In this document: in pieces, positions 34,784-44,031 of the stretch
How positions within the stretch are numbered: the first letter of the stretch is position 1
Layout: each line of letters opens with the position of its first letter
Assembly: GCA_020848835.1 (NCBI GenBank)
Contig: JADLHJ010000049.1
Location: 1 to 64,000, forward strand
Length of the DNA: 64,000 nt
DNA from: Candidatus Hydrogenedentota bacterium
GTDB taxonomy: Bacteria > Hydrogenedentota > Hydrogenedentia > Hydrogenedentales > SLHB01
Direction of reading: 5' to 3'
The notes under the pieces: generated by a model
Told to the model about the DNA's origin: nothing
The model's database searches: none
Seen by the model: the letters and a program-made list of their open reading frames with translations, nothing else
Translations under genes and position numbers: made by a program

Positions 34784-34953
34784 CCCACGGTTCCGTTCTC
34801 AAATATACTTCGCGATTTTGTACATTAAGTGTTGTATACTAGGCGTAACAATCTCTGCCGCGAAACCGGGTGCAGGGATTGGATGTCTGAGACAACAACG
34901 AGGGAACCGCACGCGGCGTCCCTCATCACACGCAGTAAGAGGAAGAACGAAGT

Positions 34954-35877
34954 ATGGCCCAATTTCCGGCCTGGGTGAATGCTGCCCGGCTCAAGTTCCC
35001 CACGATCGTTGTCATATCCATCATTCACGCGCTCGCGCTGCTTGCGCCGTTTACATTTAGTTGGTCCGGTTTTTTCCTATGCCTGGTGCTCGTGTGGGTT
35101 ACGGGTGGGCTCGGTATCACCTTGTGTTACCACCGCTTGCTCACGCACCGTAGCTACCGGACCTTCAAACCAATTGAGTATCTGTTAACCCTTTTCGGCT
35201 GCCTCGCGCTCCAGGGCGGGCCAATTACTTGGGTGGCAACGCATCGTCTGCACCACAAGGAATCCGACGAAGATCCCGATCCCCATACGCCGCAGCACAC
35301 CTTTTGGTGGTCGCATATCGTCTGGAATTTCTTCCGGGACCCGCAGTTGGATTGCTACGACAAGATTCGGCGTTTCGCGAAGGATCTGGATAAAGACCGC
35401 GTCCTCCGCTTTTACGAACGCTATTTCTTCTTTATCTACCTCGCGCTGGCGATCGCGCTGTACGGCATTGGTCAGCTCATCGGCGGATGGAAGCTGGGCG
35501 TCTCGCTCGTAATCTGGGGTTGCTGCGTGCGCACTGTGCTTGTGTGGCACTTCACCTGGCTCGTCAACAGCGCCACGCACATGTGGGGCTACACCAACTA
35601 CAAGACCACCGACAACAGCAAGAACACTTGGTGGGTCGCGCTGCTCACCTTCGGCGAAGGCTGGCACAACAACCATCACGCCGACCAGCGCTCAGCTGCG
35701 CATGGGCACCGCTGGTGGGAAATCGATCAAACCTACATCACCATCAAGATGATGCAATGGGTGGGCCTCGCGCGCGATGTCGTCAAACCGGGTCGGCTGT
35801 CGCAAATCCGGTCCAAGTCTACTGCCGGGCCGGAAACTGTACTGGACGATCAGGACGCCGCCGTCTCTGAAGCATAG
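34954..35877 (+). CDS. Acyl-CoA/fatty-acid delta-9-type desaturase
   Basis: A 307-residue integral membrane di-iron enzyme that inserts a double bond into fatty acyl chains. The three His boxes are HRLLTHRSY, HRLHHKESD and HNNHHAD. Four hydrophobic segments fall at about 19-60 and 150-200. GAGGAAG lies about 10 nt before the ATG at 34954. The 170-nt leader contains a short overlapping frame at 34883 but no recognised riboswitch. A perfect terminator follows. Such desaturases adjust membrane fluidity, often at low temperature. Confidence 0.93.
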   Translation: MAQFPAWVNAARLKFPTIVVISIIHALALLAPFTFSWSGFFLCLVLVWVTGGLGITLCYHRLLTHRSYRTFKPIEYLLTLFGCLALQGGPITWVATHRLHHKESDEDPDPHTPQHTFWWSHIVWNFFRDPQLDCYDKIRRFAKDLDKDRVLRFYERYFFFIYLALAIALYGIGQLIGGWKLGVSLVIWGCCVRTVLVWHFTWLVNSATHMWGYTNYKTTDNSKNTWWVALLTFGEGWHNNHHADQRSAAHGHRWWEIDQTYITIKMMQWVGLARDVVKPGRLSQIRSKSTAGPETVLDDQDAAVSEA

Positions 35878-35898
35878 TCCTGAAAAACATTAAGTGCT

Positions 35899-35932
35899 GA
35901 GGCAGGTCTTAACGGACCTGCCTCTTTTTTTT
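35899..35932 (+). terminator. Rho-independent terminator after the desaturase
   Basis: GAGGCAGGTC (35899-35908) pairs perfectly with GACCTGCCTC (35915-35924), loop 6 nt, followed by eight T. Confidence 0.95.
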
Positions 35933-36298
35933 CCCGCGCCCGATGCAATCCGGTATAGAAAATCAGCTTATATTGCGTCGCAACCCGCGAAACTAGCGAT
36001 TTCAGCGAAAGTCGCTGAGAATGAGCACTTTATGACTAATACTTTTGTTGAGAACCGCTAGCTAAAAGAGGATTTATCTGGCATAATTTGTCCGTCACTT
36101 CGTGCGGGGTGATCAGAATTGGCTTATGGAGAATAGGCGCAATTCGCTCTTGGGAAGTTAATCGTGCGCTGGTCTGCGCGGAGACTTGGGTTCTACCCGG
36201 ACGCCTTTACCAAGCGTCAGCCACGTTCTGCTGAAGCGGTGTCGATAGGGGTTTTCTATGCCCGGCTCGCATGCCGTTTCCATGAGGAGCCGGATGTA
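35933..36298. other. Long leader/intergenic region before the large secreted protein
   Basis: About 370 bases without a gene. It is AT-rich between 35950 and 36110 and should hold the promoter of the next gene, but I found no clear consensus pair. A small perfect hairpin TCAGCGA-AAG-TCGCTGA lies at 36002-36018. The reading frame of the next gene is open back to 36164, but that part lacks an SD and signal features. Confidence 0.45.
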
Positions 36299-39200
36299 AT
36301 GATCCGTTCGCGGGCCCGAACCAGCGTTCTGCTACATGCTATTTTCTGGGGTGCCTATCTCGCCAACGCGCAAACCGTGATCCAACTCTCCGAAACGCCG
36401 ATCGTGGAAGACGTCCGACGCCTCGGCGTGAATCTTGGCGGACCGGAAAGCTACGCCGCCGCGCAATATATGAAGAATCTCGTACCCAACCCCGGTTTCG
36501 AATCGGGCGAATACGGGATGGTGTGGCACACGAAGTCGGGTGCTACCGGGAATCACGCGCTGCAAGATTTTTGGACCACGGATTGGAACAACGACATTCT
36601 CGGAATCGGCCAGCAGGAAGGGTTCTGGAACAATGCCGATTACGAAATCGTCTATGGTGCGGCCGCAGGCCGGCGCGGAAAAATCTCGTCGTTCGAACAC
36701 GAAAGCCAAACGTACTCGTATTATTTCGATTCAAACGGCACTGCACCGGACACGTGGAGCGTGGTGTTTGTTCGCCAGCAATTCACTAAGAGCTTTGGCT
36801 CCAAACTACCTTCCGTAAACGCCGACACGACCACAACGCGCCCTGGCAGCCCCGGTGTGCAGTCGTACCACGGTTTCTGGCCTGGTGCGGATTGGATGCC
36901 AATCGCGACGCAATACTTCGACAGTTACTGGCGCGACAGTCAATTCGAAGCCGGCAAGATGATGATCATCGAAGGCCCGTGGCGCATCGAGTTTTGGGCG
37001 AAAGGCAAGAACAACGGCGACCAGATGCGCGTGCGTTTTGCCCGTGAAGGCGAAGGCAGTTTTATCAATCGCCAGTTCAGTCTCTCGACGAGCTGGCAAA
37101 AATACAGCTTTGACTTCACGGTCGCACCTGGTGCCGACAAACTTGGCCCTTATGCGCCTACCGACTATCACCCCATCCTGGTGTTGAGCTTTAACATGCT
37201 CACGCCCGGGACGGAGATTTGGCTCGATGACCTCGAGTTATACAAATCCGGGCAGGTCAATCCCACTCAGTTTACCGATCGGTTCGTCAACGGTTTGAAA
37301 GGCCTGCGACCCGGGGTATTGCGCGATTGGCGCACGCAATTTGGCGCGTCGCTGGACAACGAACTGGCAGAAGCATTCGGGCGAAAGATGACCGGATGGC
37401 GTCCGCATGAACGCAAAGCAATGAACTGGGGCTATTCGTTGCACGACTTCCTCGAACTGTGCAAAGAAGTCGGCTCCGAGCCGTGGTACGTCATTCCGCC
37501 AACATTCTCCCCAGAAGATCTTCGTAATCTGGCTGCGTATTTATGCGCGCCTACGTCTTCTAACCATCCGTATGCGCTCAAGCGCGCCGCGCTTGGGCAG
37601 GAAGAACCGTGGACAACGGTATTCCCCAAGATGCACCTCGAATATGGCAACGAGCTATGGGGAGCGGCCTCCGGCAACGACCCATTTTTCGGCGCGTCCA
37701 TGCTGGGTGGCAAGCGGCTCGGGCGGGTGGCGCACGATAGGTTCAACATACTGCGCAGCGGGCCTTTCTTCGACGCTGCAAAGCTGGATCTAATTATCGG
37801 CGGGCAGAACGGTTCTCCAGACCGCCAAGGCGAAATCATGGATGAAGCCACTTCGCATAACTCGATCGCGCTTGCTCCGTACTTCGGCGCTTTGGAAACA
37901 TACAACACGCAAGACGAAATCTACTATCCGCTCTTTGCCCGCGCATTGGCGACCGATCTCACGAAGGCAAATACCAGCAAACAGATCATCGACTCGTACA
38001 ATCGCGGCACGGAAATGAGCATCTACGAAATCAATTACCACACAACCGGGGGAACGATTCCGAGTTCGATACGCGATCCGTTCACGGCCGGGGCCGCCGG
38101 CGCGCTCGCGTTGCCGCTGTATATGATGAGTTTCCAGCGCAACCTCGGCGTCAACTTGCAGTGCGCGTTCACCGCGCTGGGGTTCAGCTTTCGCGACGAT
38201 AATAAAAACTATTGCCGCATGTGGGGCATGTTGCGCGACATTGAAGGAACGAAACGCAAACGGCCCACGTGGATCGGCGTTGAACTCGCCAACAAAGCCA
38301 TCATGGGCAATCTTGTCGAATCCACACACTCCGGCGCGATACCTACAAAGACCATCGGCGCGATAAACGCGCTACCCATTCCGCAAACCTTCCCAGTGAT
38401 CAATTCTTTTGCGTATCACGATGGATTCGACCATTCAGTGATGCTGTACAACCTGGACCTGAATTCAGCGCATCCCATCGTACTGAACCACGCGCACAGA
38501 CCGCAGAGCACGGCAACGATGTATCAGTTTGCGCCAAGCGACATTAATCTCACCAACGAAGACACGCAGAACCTAATCTATCAAACCACGCCGATAACGA
38601 ATTTTACCGATTCCTACGCGATGACCTTACCCTCGAAATCAATTACCGTGCTCAAGTGGAGCACGAAGATGGGCCTGACGGCCGCGCCGGACGCGATGGT
38701 GTTTCCCGACACGGAGATTCTCAGCACGGTAGACCAACCGATGACGGTCACGAACGAAGCGACAACAAGCGGCCCGCGCAATTTGGTGAGTGTCAATCTT
38801 GTGAGTGGCGATGGCGGATCTTTCCAATTGCTCTCGTCGACGCCCGTGAACGACATGGCCCCGGGTACCTCTACACAATTGCAGTGGCGTTTCGCGCCCA
38901 CCACGAACGGACTGAAGACAGCAACCTACACTATCGTCACCACCGATCCCGACTACCCGACGATTACGATTCAGCTTCAGGGTAAAGCGACAGGAGACGA
39001 CGACGGCGACGGCGTGCCTGAGTCGCAGGACTTGTTCCCTTGGAATTCTAACGATTGGGCAGACACTGACGGCGACGGGATGGGTGACAATTTCGAGAAC
39101 TGGATCATCAACGCCAATGGCGGCGACGCCTTCGATTCGTTTGACGACGTCATGCCAGACGACGATTTCGACAATGACGGTTTCATTAACCTTGCGGAAT

Positions 39201-39370
39201 TCCTCTATCAAACCGATCCGACGGACGGGACGACGAGCTTGCCCGTGCAATGGATGGGTGCGCTTGTGACTTCGCTCGCGCTGATTGGCGCAGCGTTGCT
39301 GTACCGTCGATACAAACTGGTGACGCTTCGCGCTGTGGCGGCGCGCGGCGATCGAATTCAAAAGCAGTAG
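36299..39370 (+). CDS. Large secreted glycosidase-like protein with DxDxDG repeats and C-terminal anchor
   Basis: A 1023-residue protein. I place the start at ATG 36299 with AGGAG at 9-nt spacing and a signal peptide (MIRSRARTSVLLHAIFW, cleavage after ANAQ). A carbohydrate-binding-like sandwich (NLVPNPGFESGEYG) is followed by a TIM-barrel-type region; MHLEYGNELWG near residue 445 has the Asn-Glu of clan GH-A acid/base sites, as in arabinofuranosidase-type enzymes. After a beta domain come acidic calcium-binding repeats (DDDGDGVPESQD, DTDGDGMGDNFE) and a final hydrophobic helix with RRYK, which probably anchors or sorts the protein. The specific substrate is not known. Confidence 0.75.
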   Translation: MIRSRARTSVLLHAIFWGAYLANAQTVIQLSETPIVEDVRRLGVNLGGPESYAAAQYMKNLVPNPGFESGEYGMVWHTKSGATGNHALQDFWTTDWNNDILGIGQQEGFWNNADYEIVYGAAAGRRGKISSFEHESQTYSYYFDSNGTAPDTWSVVFVRQQFTKSFGSKLPSVNADTTTTRPGSPGVQSYHGFWPGADWMPIATQYFDSYWRDSQFEAGKMMIIEGPWRIEFWAKGKNNGDQMRVRFAREGEGSFINRQFSLSTSWQKYSFDFTVAPGADKLGPYAPTDYHPILVLSFNMLTPGTEIWLDDLELYKSGQVNPTQFTDRFVNGLKGLRPGVLRDWRTQFGASLDNELAEAFGRKMTGWRPHERKAMNWGYSLHDFLELCKEVGSEPWYVIPPTFSPEDLRNLAAYLCAPTSSNHPYALKRAALGQEEPWTTVFPKMHLEYGNELWGAASGNDPFFGASMLGGKRLGRVAHDRFNILRSGPFFDAAKLDLIIGGQNGSPDRQGEIMDEATSHNSIALAPYFGALETYNTQDEIYYPLFARALATDLTKANTSKQIIDSYNRGTEMSIYEINYHTTGGTIPSSIRDPFTAGAAGALALPLYMMSFQRNLGVNLQCAFTALGFSFRDDNKNYCRMWGMLRDIEGTKRKRPTWIGVELANKAIMGNLVESTHSGAIPTKTIGAINALPIPQTFPVINSFAYHDGFDHSVMLYNLDLNSAHPIVLNHAHRPQSTATMYQFAPSDINLTNEDTQNLIYQTTPITNFTDSYAMTLPSKSITVLKWSTKMGLTAAPDAMVFPDTEILSTVDQPMTVTNEATTSGPRNLVSVNLVSGDGGSFQLLSSTPVNDMAPGTSTQLQWRFAPTTNGLKTATYTIVTTDPDYPTITIQLQGKATGDDDGDGVPESQDLFPWNSNDWADTDGDGMGDNFENWIINANGGDAFDSFDDVMPDDDFDNDGFINLAEFLYQTDPTDGTTSLPVQWMGALVTSLALIGAALLYRRYKLVTLRAVAARGDRIQKQ

Positions 39371-39452
39371 AAGTACGCAGTAACTAATCGCGGGGTGCGA
39401 TGCAGTATTCGAAATCCGCGCGCGTAGCGGCGCGCGAAGTCATGGCTTTTCC

Positions 39453-40190
39453 ATGAACGCGCCGATGCTTCGCATCTTGCCGTTCTTGCGGAAACCGATC
39501 CGGTTCTTCGCGCGGGCGCTGTTAAGCCCCGAAACGCGCATCCGCCTGAAATCTGCATGGCTGCCACGCGAATTTGACTACGACTCCGAATATTTTCTGC
39601 GAGACATCGACGGCCCCGCAACCGCAAGCGCGCCGGTGATCACGCGGTGTATCGTTCGCGATTTCGCGCCGAAATCCGTAATCGATATCGGCTGCGGCAC
39701 GGGTGCGCTGCTCGCCCAATTGCGTGACGAAGGCTGTAGCGTTTTGGGTCTTGAGTACGCTGCCGCTGGGCGCAATATGTGCCATAAACGAGGGTTGGAA
39801 GTCCGCCCGTTTGACATCACGCTGGACAACTTTGAAGCGGAACAAATCTATGATGTTGTGGTCAGTATGGAAGTTGCCGAGCACCTCCCCGAAACCGCCG
39901 CGGACCGTTATGTCGAATTACTGTCGCGTCTCGGTCGCAACATTGTATTTACCGCCGCCACGCCGGGCCAGGGCGGTACCGGCCACGTAAACGAACAACC
40001 CCACGAATACTGGATCAACAAATTCGCGCAACGCGATCGCATCCTGGATTGGACGCTCACCTCGCGCTGGCGCGCTGCCTGGCGCGACTCTGGCCACGTC
40101 CAATCTTGGTATTACAACAATTTGCTGGTCTTTCGCGTGCCCCGTAAAGCACCGGTCTACGGCGCCGTGCTCCAGCGCGATACCGTATAG
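39453..40190 (+). CDS. SAM-dependent methyltransferase
   Basis: A 245-residue class I methyltransferase. Motif I is SVIDIGCGTGALLAQL, motif II VLGLEYA, and the post-motif VVSMEVAEHLPE is typical of ubiquinone/lipid or small-molecule methyltransferases. The N-terminus is basic and Pro/Phe-rich (LPFLRKPIRFFARAL), perhaps peripheral to the membrane. Its substrate is unknown and the neighbours give no clear clue. There is no strong SD before ATG 39453. Confidence 0.85.
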   Translation: MNAPMLRILPFLRKPIRFFARALLSPETRIRLKSAWLPREFDYDSEYFLRDIDGPATASAPVITRCIVRDFAPKSVIDIGCGTGALLAQLRDEGCSVLGLEYAAAGRNMCHKRGLEVRPFDITLDNFEAEQIYDVVVSMEVAEHLPETAADRYVELLSRLGRNIVFTAATPGQGGTGHVNEQPHEYWINKFAQRDRILDWTLTSRWRAAWRDSGHVQSWYYNNLLVFRVPRKAPVYGAVLQRDTV

Positions 40191-40246
40191 GGGACTAATT
40201 CTTCTGTCGTCTTGGTTCGCTATACTAAGGGCGAGACCAAAACGAC

Positions 40247-42424
40247 ATGGCGAAGATAGCATTCAAAATTACGGGCATGGACTGCGCCGAGGAAATTGCT
40301 GTCCTGCGAAAAGGCGTTGGGCCCGTAGTCGGAGGTGCCGACAATCTTCAGTTCGATCTTCTCAATGCAAAGATGATCGTCGCCGCCGATCGTGCCGATG
40401 GTATATCAGATCAAATCATCCGCGCGGTTGCCGAAACAGGGATGCGCGCAATGCCCTGGGAAGCGGCGGTCGAAGCGCGCACGAAGCAGCAGCACGGAAG
40501 TTGGTGGGCGGAACACGGGCGCGCGGCGATGTGTAGTGCGAGCGGCCTGTTTACACTTGCCGGTCTCGGCATACATGCGAACTCCGCCGGCTTGTTCTCT
40601 GCACTCATAGACGCCGCCGAGGCAACACCCAATAACTTTGCAATTGGTTTCTACACACTCGGCATTCTCACCGGTGCGTGGTATGTCGCACCGAAGGCCC
40701 TTTACGCATTCAAGGGTCTTCGAGCGGACATGAACCTGTTGATGACTGTGGCGGTGATCGGCGCGGTCTTGCTCGGACAATTGTTCGAAGCCGCCAGCGT
40801 CGCATTTCTGTTTTCACTCGCGCTGGTTCTCGAATCGTGGAGCGTGGGCCGCGCACGTAATGCGATTCGCGCCCTCGTATCGCTCGCCCCGCAGACCGCG
40901 CGCGTGCGCTGTCCGCATGAGGGATGTGAAGAAGAGAAGCCGGTCGAACGCGTCGCCGTCGGCGCAGAAGTCATTGTTCGACCCGGCGAACGCATCCCGC
41001 TGGACGGCGTGATCGTCAGTGGCGTGACCTCTGTCAATCAGGCGCCCATCACCGGTGAGTCGATGCCCGTCGCAAAGACTGTGAGGGACAACGTGTACGC
41101 CGGCACCATCAATAATGAAGGAGCGATCAGCCTCAAGGTAACGCGCGCCGCGACAGACACAACCCTTGCGCGCATCATTCACATGGTCGAGGAAGCCCAA
41201 TCGCGCCGTGCCAAGAGCGAACAGTGGGTTGAGACCTTCGCGAAGTACTACACGCCCGCAATGATGGCGTTCGCATTGTGCGTTGCGGTGCTTCCACCGC
41301 TATTCACGAGCGCGTGGGGCTATTGGTTCTATCAAGGACTCGTTGTGCTCGTGATCGCGTGTCCATGCGCACTTGTCATTTCTACGCCGGTCAGCATCGT
41401 CGCAGGGCTCGCCACCGCGGCGCGCGCGGGAGTCTTAATCAAAGGTGGCGTTTACCTGGAACAGGCTGGGCTCATCGACGCCGTCGCGCTCGACAAGACC
41501 GGCACACTTACACGCGGGCAGGTAGAAGTGCAGCGCGTTATTCCAATGAACGGCCGCAACGAACGAGACGTGCTCGCTGCTGCTGCGGCCCTGGAAGCGA
41601 GCAGCGATCATCCAATTGCGCGTGCAATCTCCAATCGCGCCGCGCAAGAGAGAATCGAATCGCTGCGCATCGAGAACGCTACCGCGCTGCCGGGACGCGG
41701 TATCCAAGCCCAAGCGAACGGCAACCTCTATTGGGCCGGCAGCCATCGGATGCTGCACGAAATCAATGCGGACGAATGCGAGTTTCACGCTACTGCCGTC
41801 GCGCTGGAAGACTCAGGCCACTCAGTTGTCGCCGTCGGTATCGACAGCCAACCAATAGGGTTTATTGGGCTGGCGGACGCATTGCGCGACAATGCGCGCG
41901 ACAGCGTGGCAGCATTGAAGCGCGCAGGAGTAAGGCATGTGCATATGCTAACGGGAGACAACGCAGGCACTGCGCGGGCTGTCGCGCGCGACACAAATGT
42001 TGATGCCTTCGATGCCGAGTTGCTTCCTGAAGACAAAGTCGCATCCATAAAAAAGCTCGCGGCGCGATTCTCGAATGTCGCGATGATCGGCGATGGCGTG
42101 AACGACGCGCCTGCAATGGCATCCGCGAGGCTTGGTATCGCGATGGGCGCGGCCGGATCCGATGCAGCAATCGAAACCGCGGACATCGCGCTGATGACCG
42201 ACGATCTGATGCGCGTGTCCTGGCTCATCGGTCATGCGCGCAAGACCCGCGCAATCATCCAGCAAAACATCACGTTTGCGCTTGCCGTAAAGGCGTTGTT
42301 TCTCATGCTTGCGTTGTTCGGCGTCGCGACGTTGTGGATGGCCATAGCCGCAGACATGGGCGCGTCGCTACTCGTTATTTTCAACGCGTTGCGTCTGCTC
42401 CGCGGCGCGCCCGCATCAGAATAA
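40247..42424 (+). CDS. P1B-type ATPase, zinc/cadmium/lead exporter
   Basis: A 725-residue heavy-metal ATPase pumping divalent ions out of the cytoplasm. It has an N-terminal HMA-like domain with a variant site (GMDCAEE, one Cys instead of CxxC), a membrane CPC motif (IACPCALVISTP, about residue 375), phosphorylation site DKTGTLTRG (about 416), MLTGDNAG and MIGDGVNDAPA. In the last membrane helices a Lys (VKALFLML) and an Asp (IAADMGASLL) match the zinc-type P1B-2 pattern. The gene stands alone; no ArsR/MerR regulator is adjacent. Confidence 0.92.
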   Translation: MAKIAFKITGMDCAEEIAVLRKGVGPVVGGADNLQFDLLNAKMIVAADRADGISDQIIRAVAETGMRAMPWEAAVEARTKQQHGSWWAEHGRAAMCSASGLFTLAGLGIHANSAGLFSALIDAAEATPNNFAIGFYTLGILTGAWYVAPKALYAFKGLRADMNLLMTVAVIGAVLLGQLFEAASVAFLFSLALVLESWSVGRARNAIRALVSLAPQTARVRCPHEGCEEEKPVERVAVGAEVIVRPGERIPLDGVIVSGVTSVNQAPITGESMPVAKTVRDNVYAGTINNEGAISLKVTRAATDTTLARIIHMVEEAQSRRAKSEQWVETFAKYYTPAMMAFALCVAVLPPLFTSAWGYWFYQGLVVLVIACPCALVISTPVSIVAGLATAARAGVLIKGGVYLEQAGLIDAVALDKTGTLTRGQVEVQRVIPMNGRNERDVLAAAAALEASSDHPIARAISNRAAQERIESLRIENATALPGRGIQAQANGNLYWAGSHRMLHEINADECEFHATAVALEDSGHSVVAVGIDSQPIGFIGLADALRDNARDSVAALKRAGVRHVHMLTGDNAGTARAVARDTNVDAFDAELLPEDKVASIKKLAARFSNVAMIGDGVNDAPAMASARLGIAMGAAGSDAAIETADIALMTDDLMRVSWLIGHARKTRAIIQQNITFALAVKALFLMLALFGVATLWMAIAADMGASLLVIFNALRLLRGAPASE

Positions 42425-42436
42425 ACCGTTCCCGGC

Positions 42437-42472
42437 AAAAAAATGAGGCCCATGCTTCGCATGGGCCTCATT
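42437..42472 (-). terminator. Terminator between convergent ATPase and Gfo/Idh genes
   Basis: AATGAGGCCCATGC (42442-42455) pairs perfectly with GCATGGGCCTCATT (42459-42472), loop TTC. Seven A at 42437-42443 become the T-run on the minus strand, so it mainly terminates the Gfo/Idh transcript and may also stop the ATPase transcript. Confidence 0.9.
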
Positions 42473-42490
42473 GGAATCACAGCGCGATCG

Positions 42491-43903
42491 TTAACAGGGC
42501 AATTCCCAGCCCTTGCGGTATTCCTTGCTGACGATTTCTTTTGCGTGGCGAACGTTGGTCACTTCGCCCTTGATGTTGTCCCAACGCAATTTCTTGCCGG
42601 ACTTCACGACAAGATTTCCGAAGTTCACCATTTCCGTGAAGGGTCCCGCGTAGTCGAAATTCGAGCAGGCCTGTTCGCCTGTCTTGCACGACGTTAGGAA
42701 GTTGAGGAAGTGGTCCTCGCCCGGGACACGCGGAAGCGTGGGCGTGGGCTTCGTGTAATCCTTCATCTTGTCATCGGGAACAAGACGCGGATTTCCACCG
42801 TACTCGCCCTGCGTGACGATACCGGACTCGCCAATCAGGAAAGAACCGTTTGAATTGTCATCACCAAGCACGCACGAATCCGGGATGCCTTCTGGGCGTG
42901 CCGGCCGGTTGTAGATTTCCTTGCTCGGATCTTTTGGATCGGGCCAGTGACCATCGTACCAATACACATCCACCGCAGGCATGCCGCCGCCTTCCGCGAA
43001 GTGATACTTGATCGTTGACGTTAGCGGGAAGGTCTGCTCGTTGCGGCCCTTTTGCATGACCACTTCAACCGTGAACCACGGGCGCTCGTTCAATTTCAGC
43101 GACATGTACACCGGATCCATGATGTGGCAGGCCATATCGCCCAGCGAACCGCCGCCGAAGTCCTGCCATGCGCGCCAGTCGTGCGGGCAGTACGCCTTTG
43201 CGTAAGGACGCCACGGCGCCGCGCCGAGCCAACGATCCCAGTCCAGATTCTCCGGCTGGCGCTCGGGCGGAAACGCATCAGGACGTCCCTGGTTTTTCCA
43301 CACAGGGCGGTGCGTCCACACATGCGCCTCTTTCACTTTCCCGATCGCGCCGCTCCACACCATTTCGCAAAGTTCGCGGCAACCGTTGCCCGAGTGGCCC
43401 TGGTTACCCATCTGCGTGATCACGCCCATTTCGCGCGCGGTCAACGTCATCAAGCGCGCCTCGGCGACGGTGTGAGTGAGTGGTTTTTGCACGTACACGT
43501 GCTTGCCCATTTTCATCGCGTGGTACGCGGCGGGCGCGTGCATGTGGTCCGGGGTCGATACGTTCACTGCATCGATCTCCGGGTGCGCATCGAGCATGTG
43601 ACGAAAGTCTTTATACTTCGGCACGTTCTTCATCGTTTCGACATTGAACAATTTCGCCGCGCGGTCCCAATCGACGTCGCACAACGCGACAACGTTTTCG
43701 CCCGCGTTCTGAAAGCCCATAATGTCACCCGCGCCTTTACCACCCGCGCCGATTGCGGCAACATTCAGTTTCTCGTTTGGCGACAATTTCCGCGGCACTA
43801 CCTTCGCCGTATTCGGCGCGGCAGCCGCACCGGTAAACGTCATAACGGCGCTGGTCGTAGTGGCGGCAAGAAACGCGCGCCGGCTCAACGACATTTTGCT
43901 CAT
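42491..43903 (-). CDS. Tat-exported Gfo/Idh/MocA oxidoreductase
   Basis: A 470-residue NAD(P)-dependent oxidoreductase with a twin-arginine signal (SRRAFLAATTTS). The Rossmann part has VAAIGAGGKGAGDI and ALCDVDW, and the family active site VYVQKPLTHTVAEA contains the conserved Lys-Pro. The C-terminal GFO_IDH_MocA domain is intact. I use ATG 43903 because GGAG is 8 nt upstream; an in-frame TTG at 43909 is too close to the SD. Such exported dehydrogenases are common in planctomycete-type genomes and probably act on sugars or cyclitols. Confidence 0.92.
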   Translation of the reverse strand: MSKMSLSRRAFLAATTTSAVMTFTGAAAAPNTAKVVPRKLSPNEKLNVAAIGAGGKGAGDIMGFQNAGENVVALCDVDWDRAAKLFNVETMKNVPKYKDFRHMLDAHPEIDAVNVSTPDHMHAPAAYHAMKMGKHVYVQKPLTHTVAEARLMTLTAREMGVITQMGNQGHSGNGCRELCEMVWSGAIGKVKEAHVWTHRPVWKNQGRPDAFPPERQPENLDWDRWLGAAPWRPYAKAYCPHDWRAWQDFGGGSLGDMACHIMDPVYMSLKLNERPWFTVEVVMQKGRNEQTFPLTSTIKYHFAEGGGMPAVDVYWYDGHWPDPKDPSKEIYNRPARPEGIPDSCVLGDDNSNGSFLIGESGIVTQGEYGGNPRLVPDDKMKDYTKPTPTLPRVPGEDHFLNFLTSCKTGEQACSNFDYAGPFTEMVNFGNLVVKSGKKLRWDNIKGEVTNVRHAKEIVSKEYRKGWELPC

Positions 43904-43993
43904 GCTCAAGACTCCTTCTTGACCTCGCTAGAAAGCACGCGCGGACCCGCGGCGTGCGGCCCCAATATTGACCCGCCCAAGCGGAAAGAAATC

Positions 43994-44023
43994 ACTATAC
44001 GCCCGCGCGCCGCTGGCGAGCAA
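43994..44023 (-). promoter_or_regulatory. Possible sigma-70 promoter of the Gfo/Idh gene
   Basis: On the minus strand TTGCTC and TATAGT are separated by 18 nt. The predicted start near 43987 leaves a leader of about 84 nt before ATG 43903. Consensus match only. Confidence 0.35.
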
Positions 44024-44031
44024 ACCGAAGG

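Noticed and set aside
34883-34978. 31-codon frame overlapping the desaturase start as a possible leader peptide
   Set aside because: Only a weak GGGA precedes it, the peptide is polar without features, and no attenuator structure follows.
36164-36298. 45-codon extension upstream of the large secreted glycosidase-like protein
   Set aside because: No SD, no signal-peptide character; the ATG at 36299 has AGGAG at 9 nt and a clear signal.
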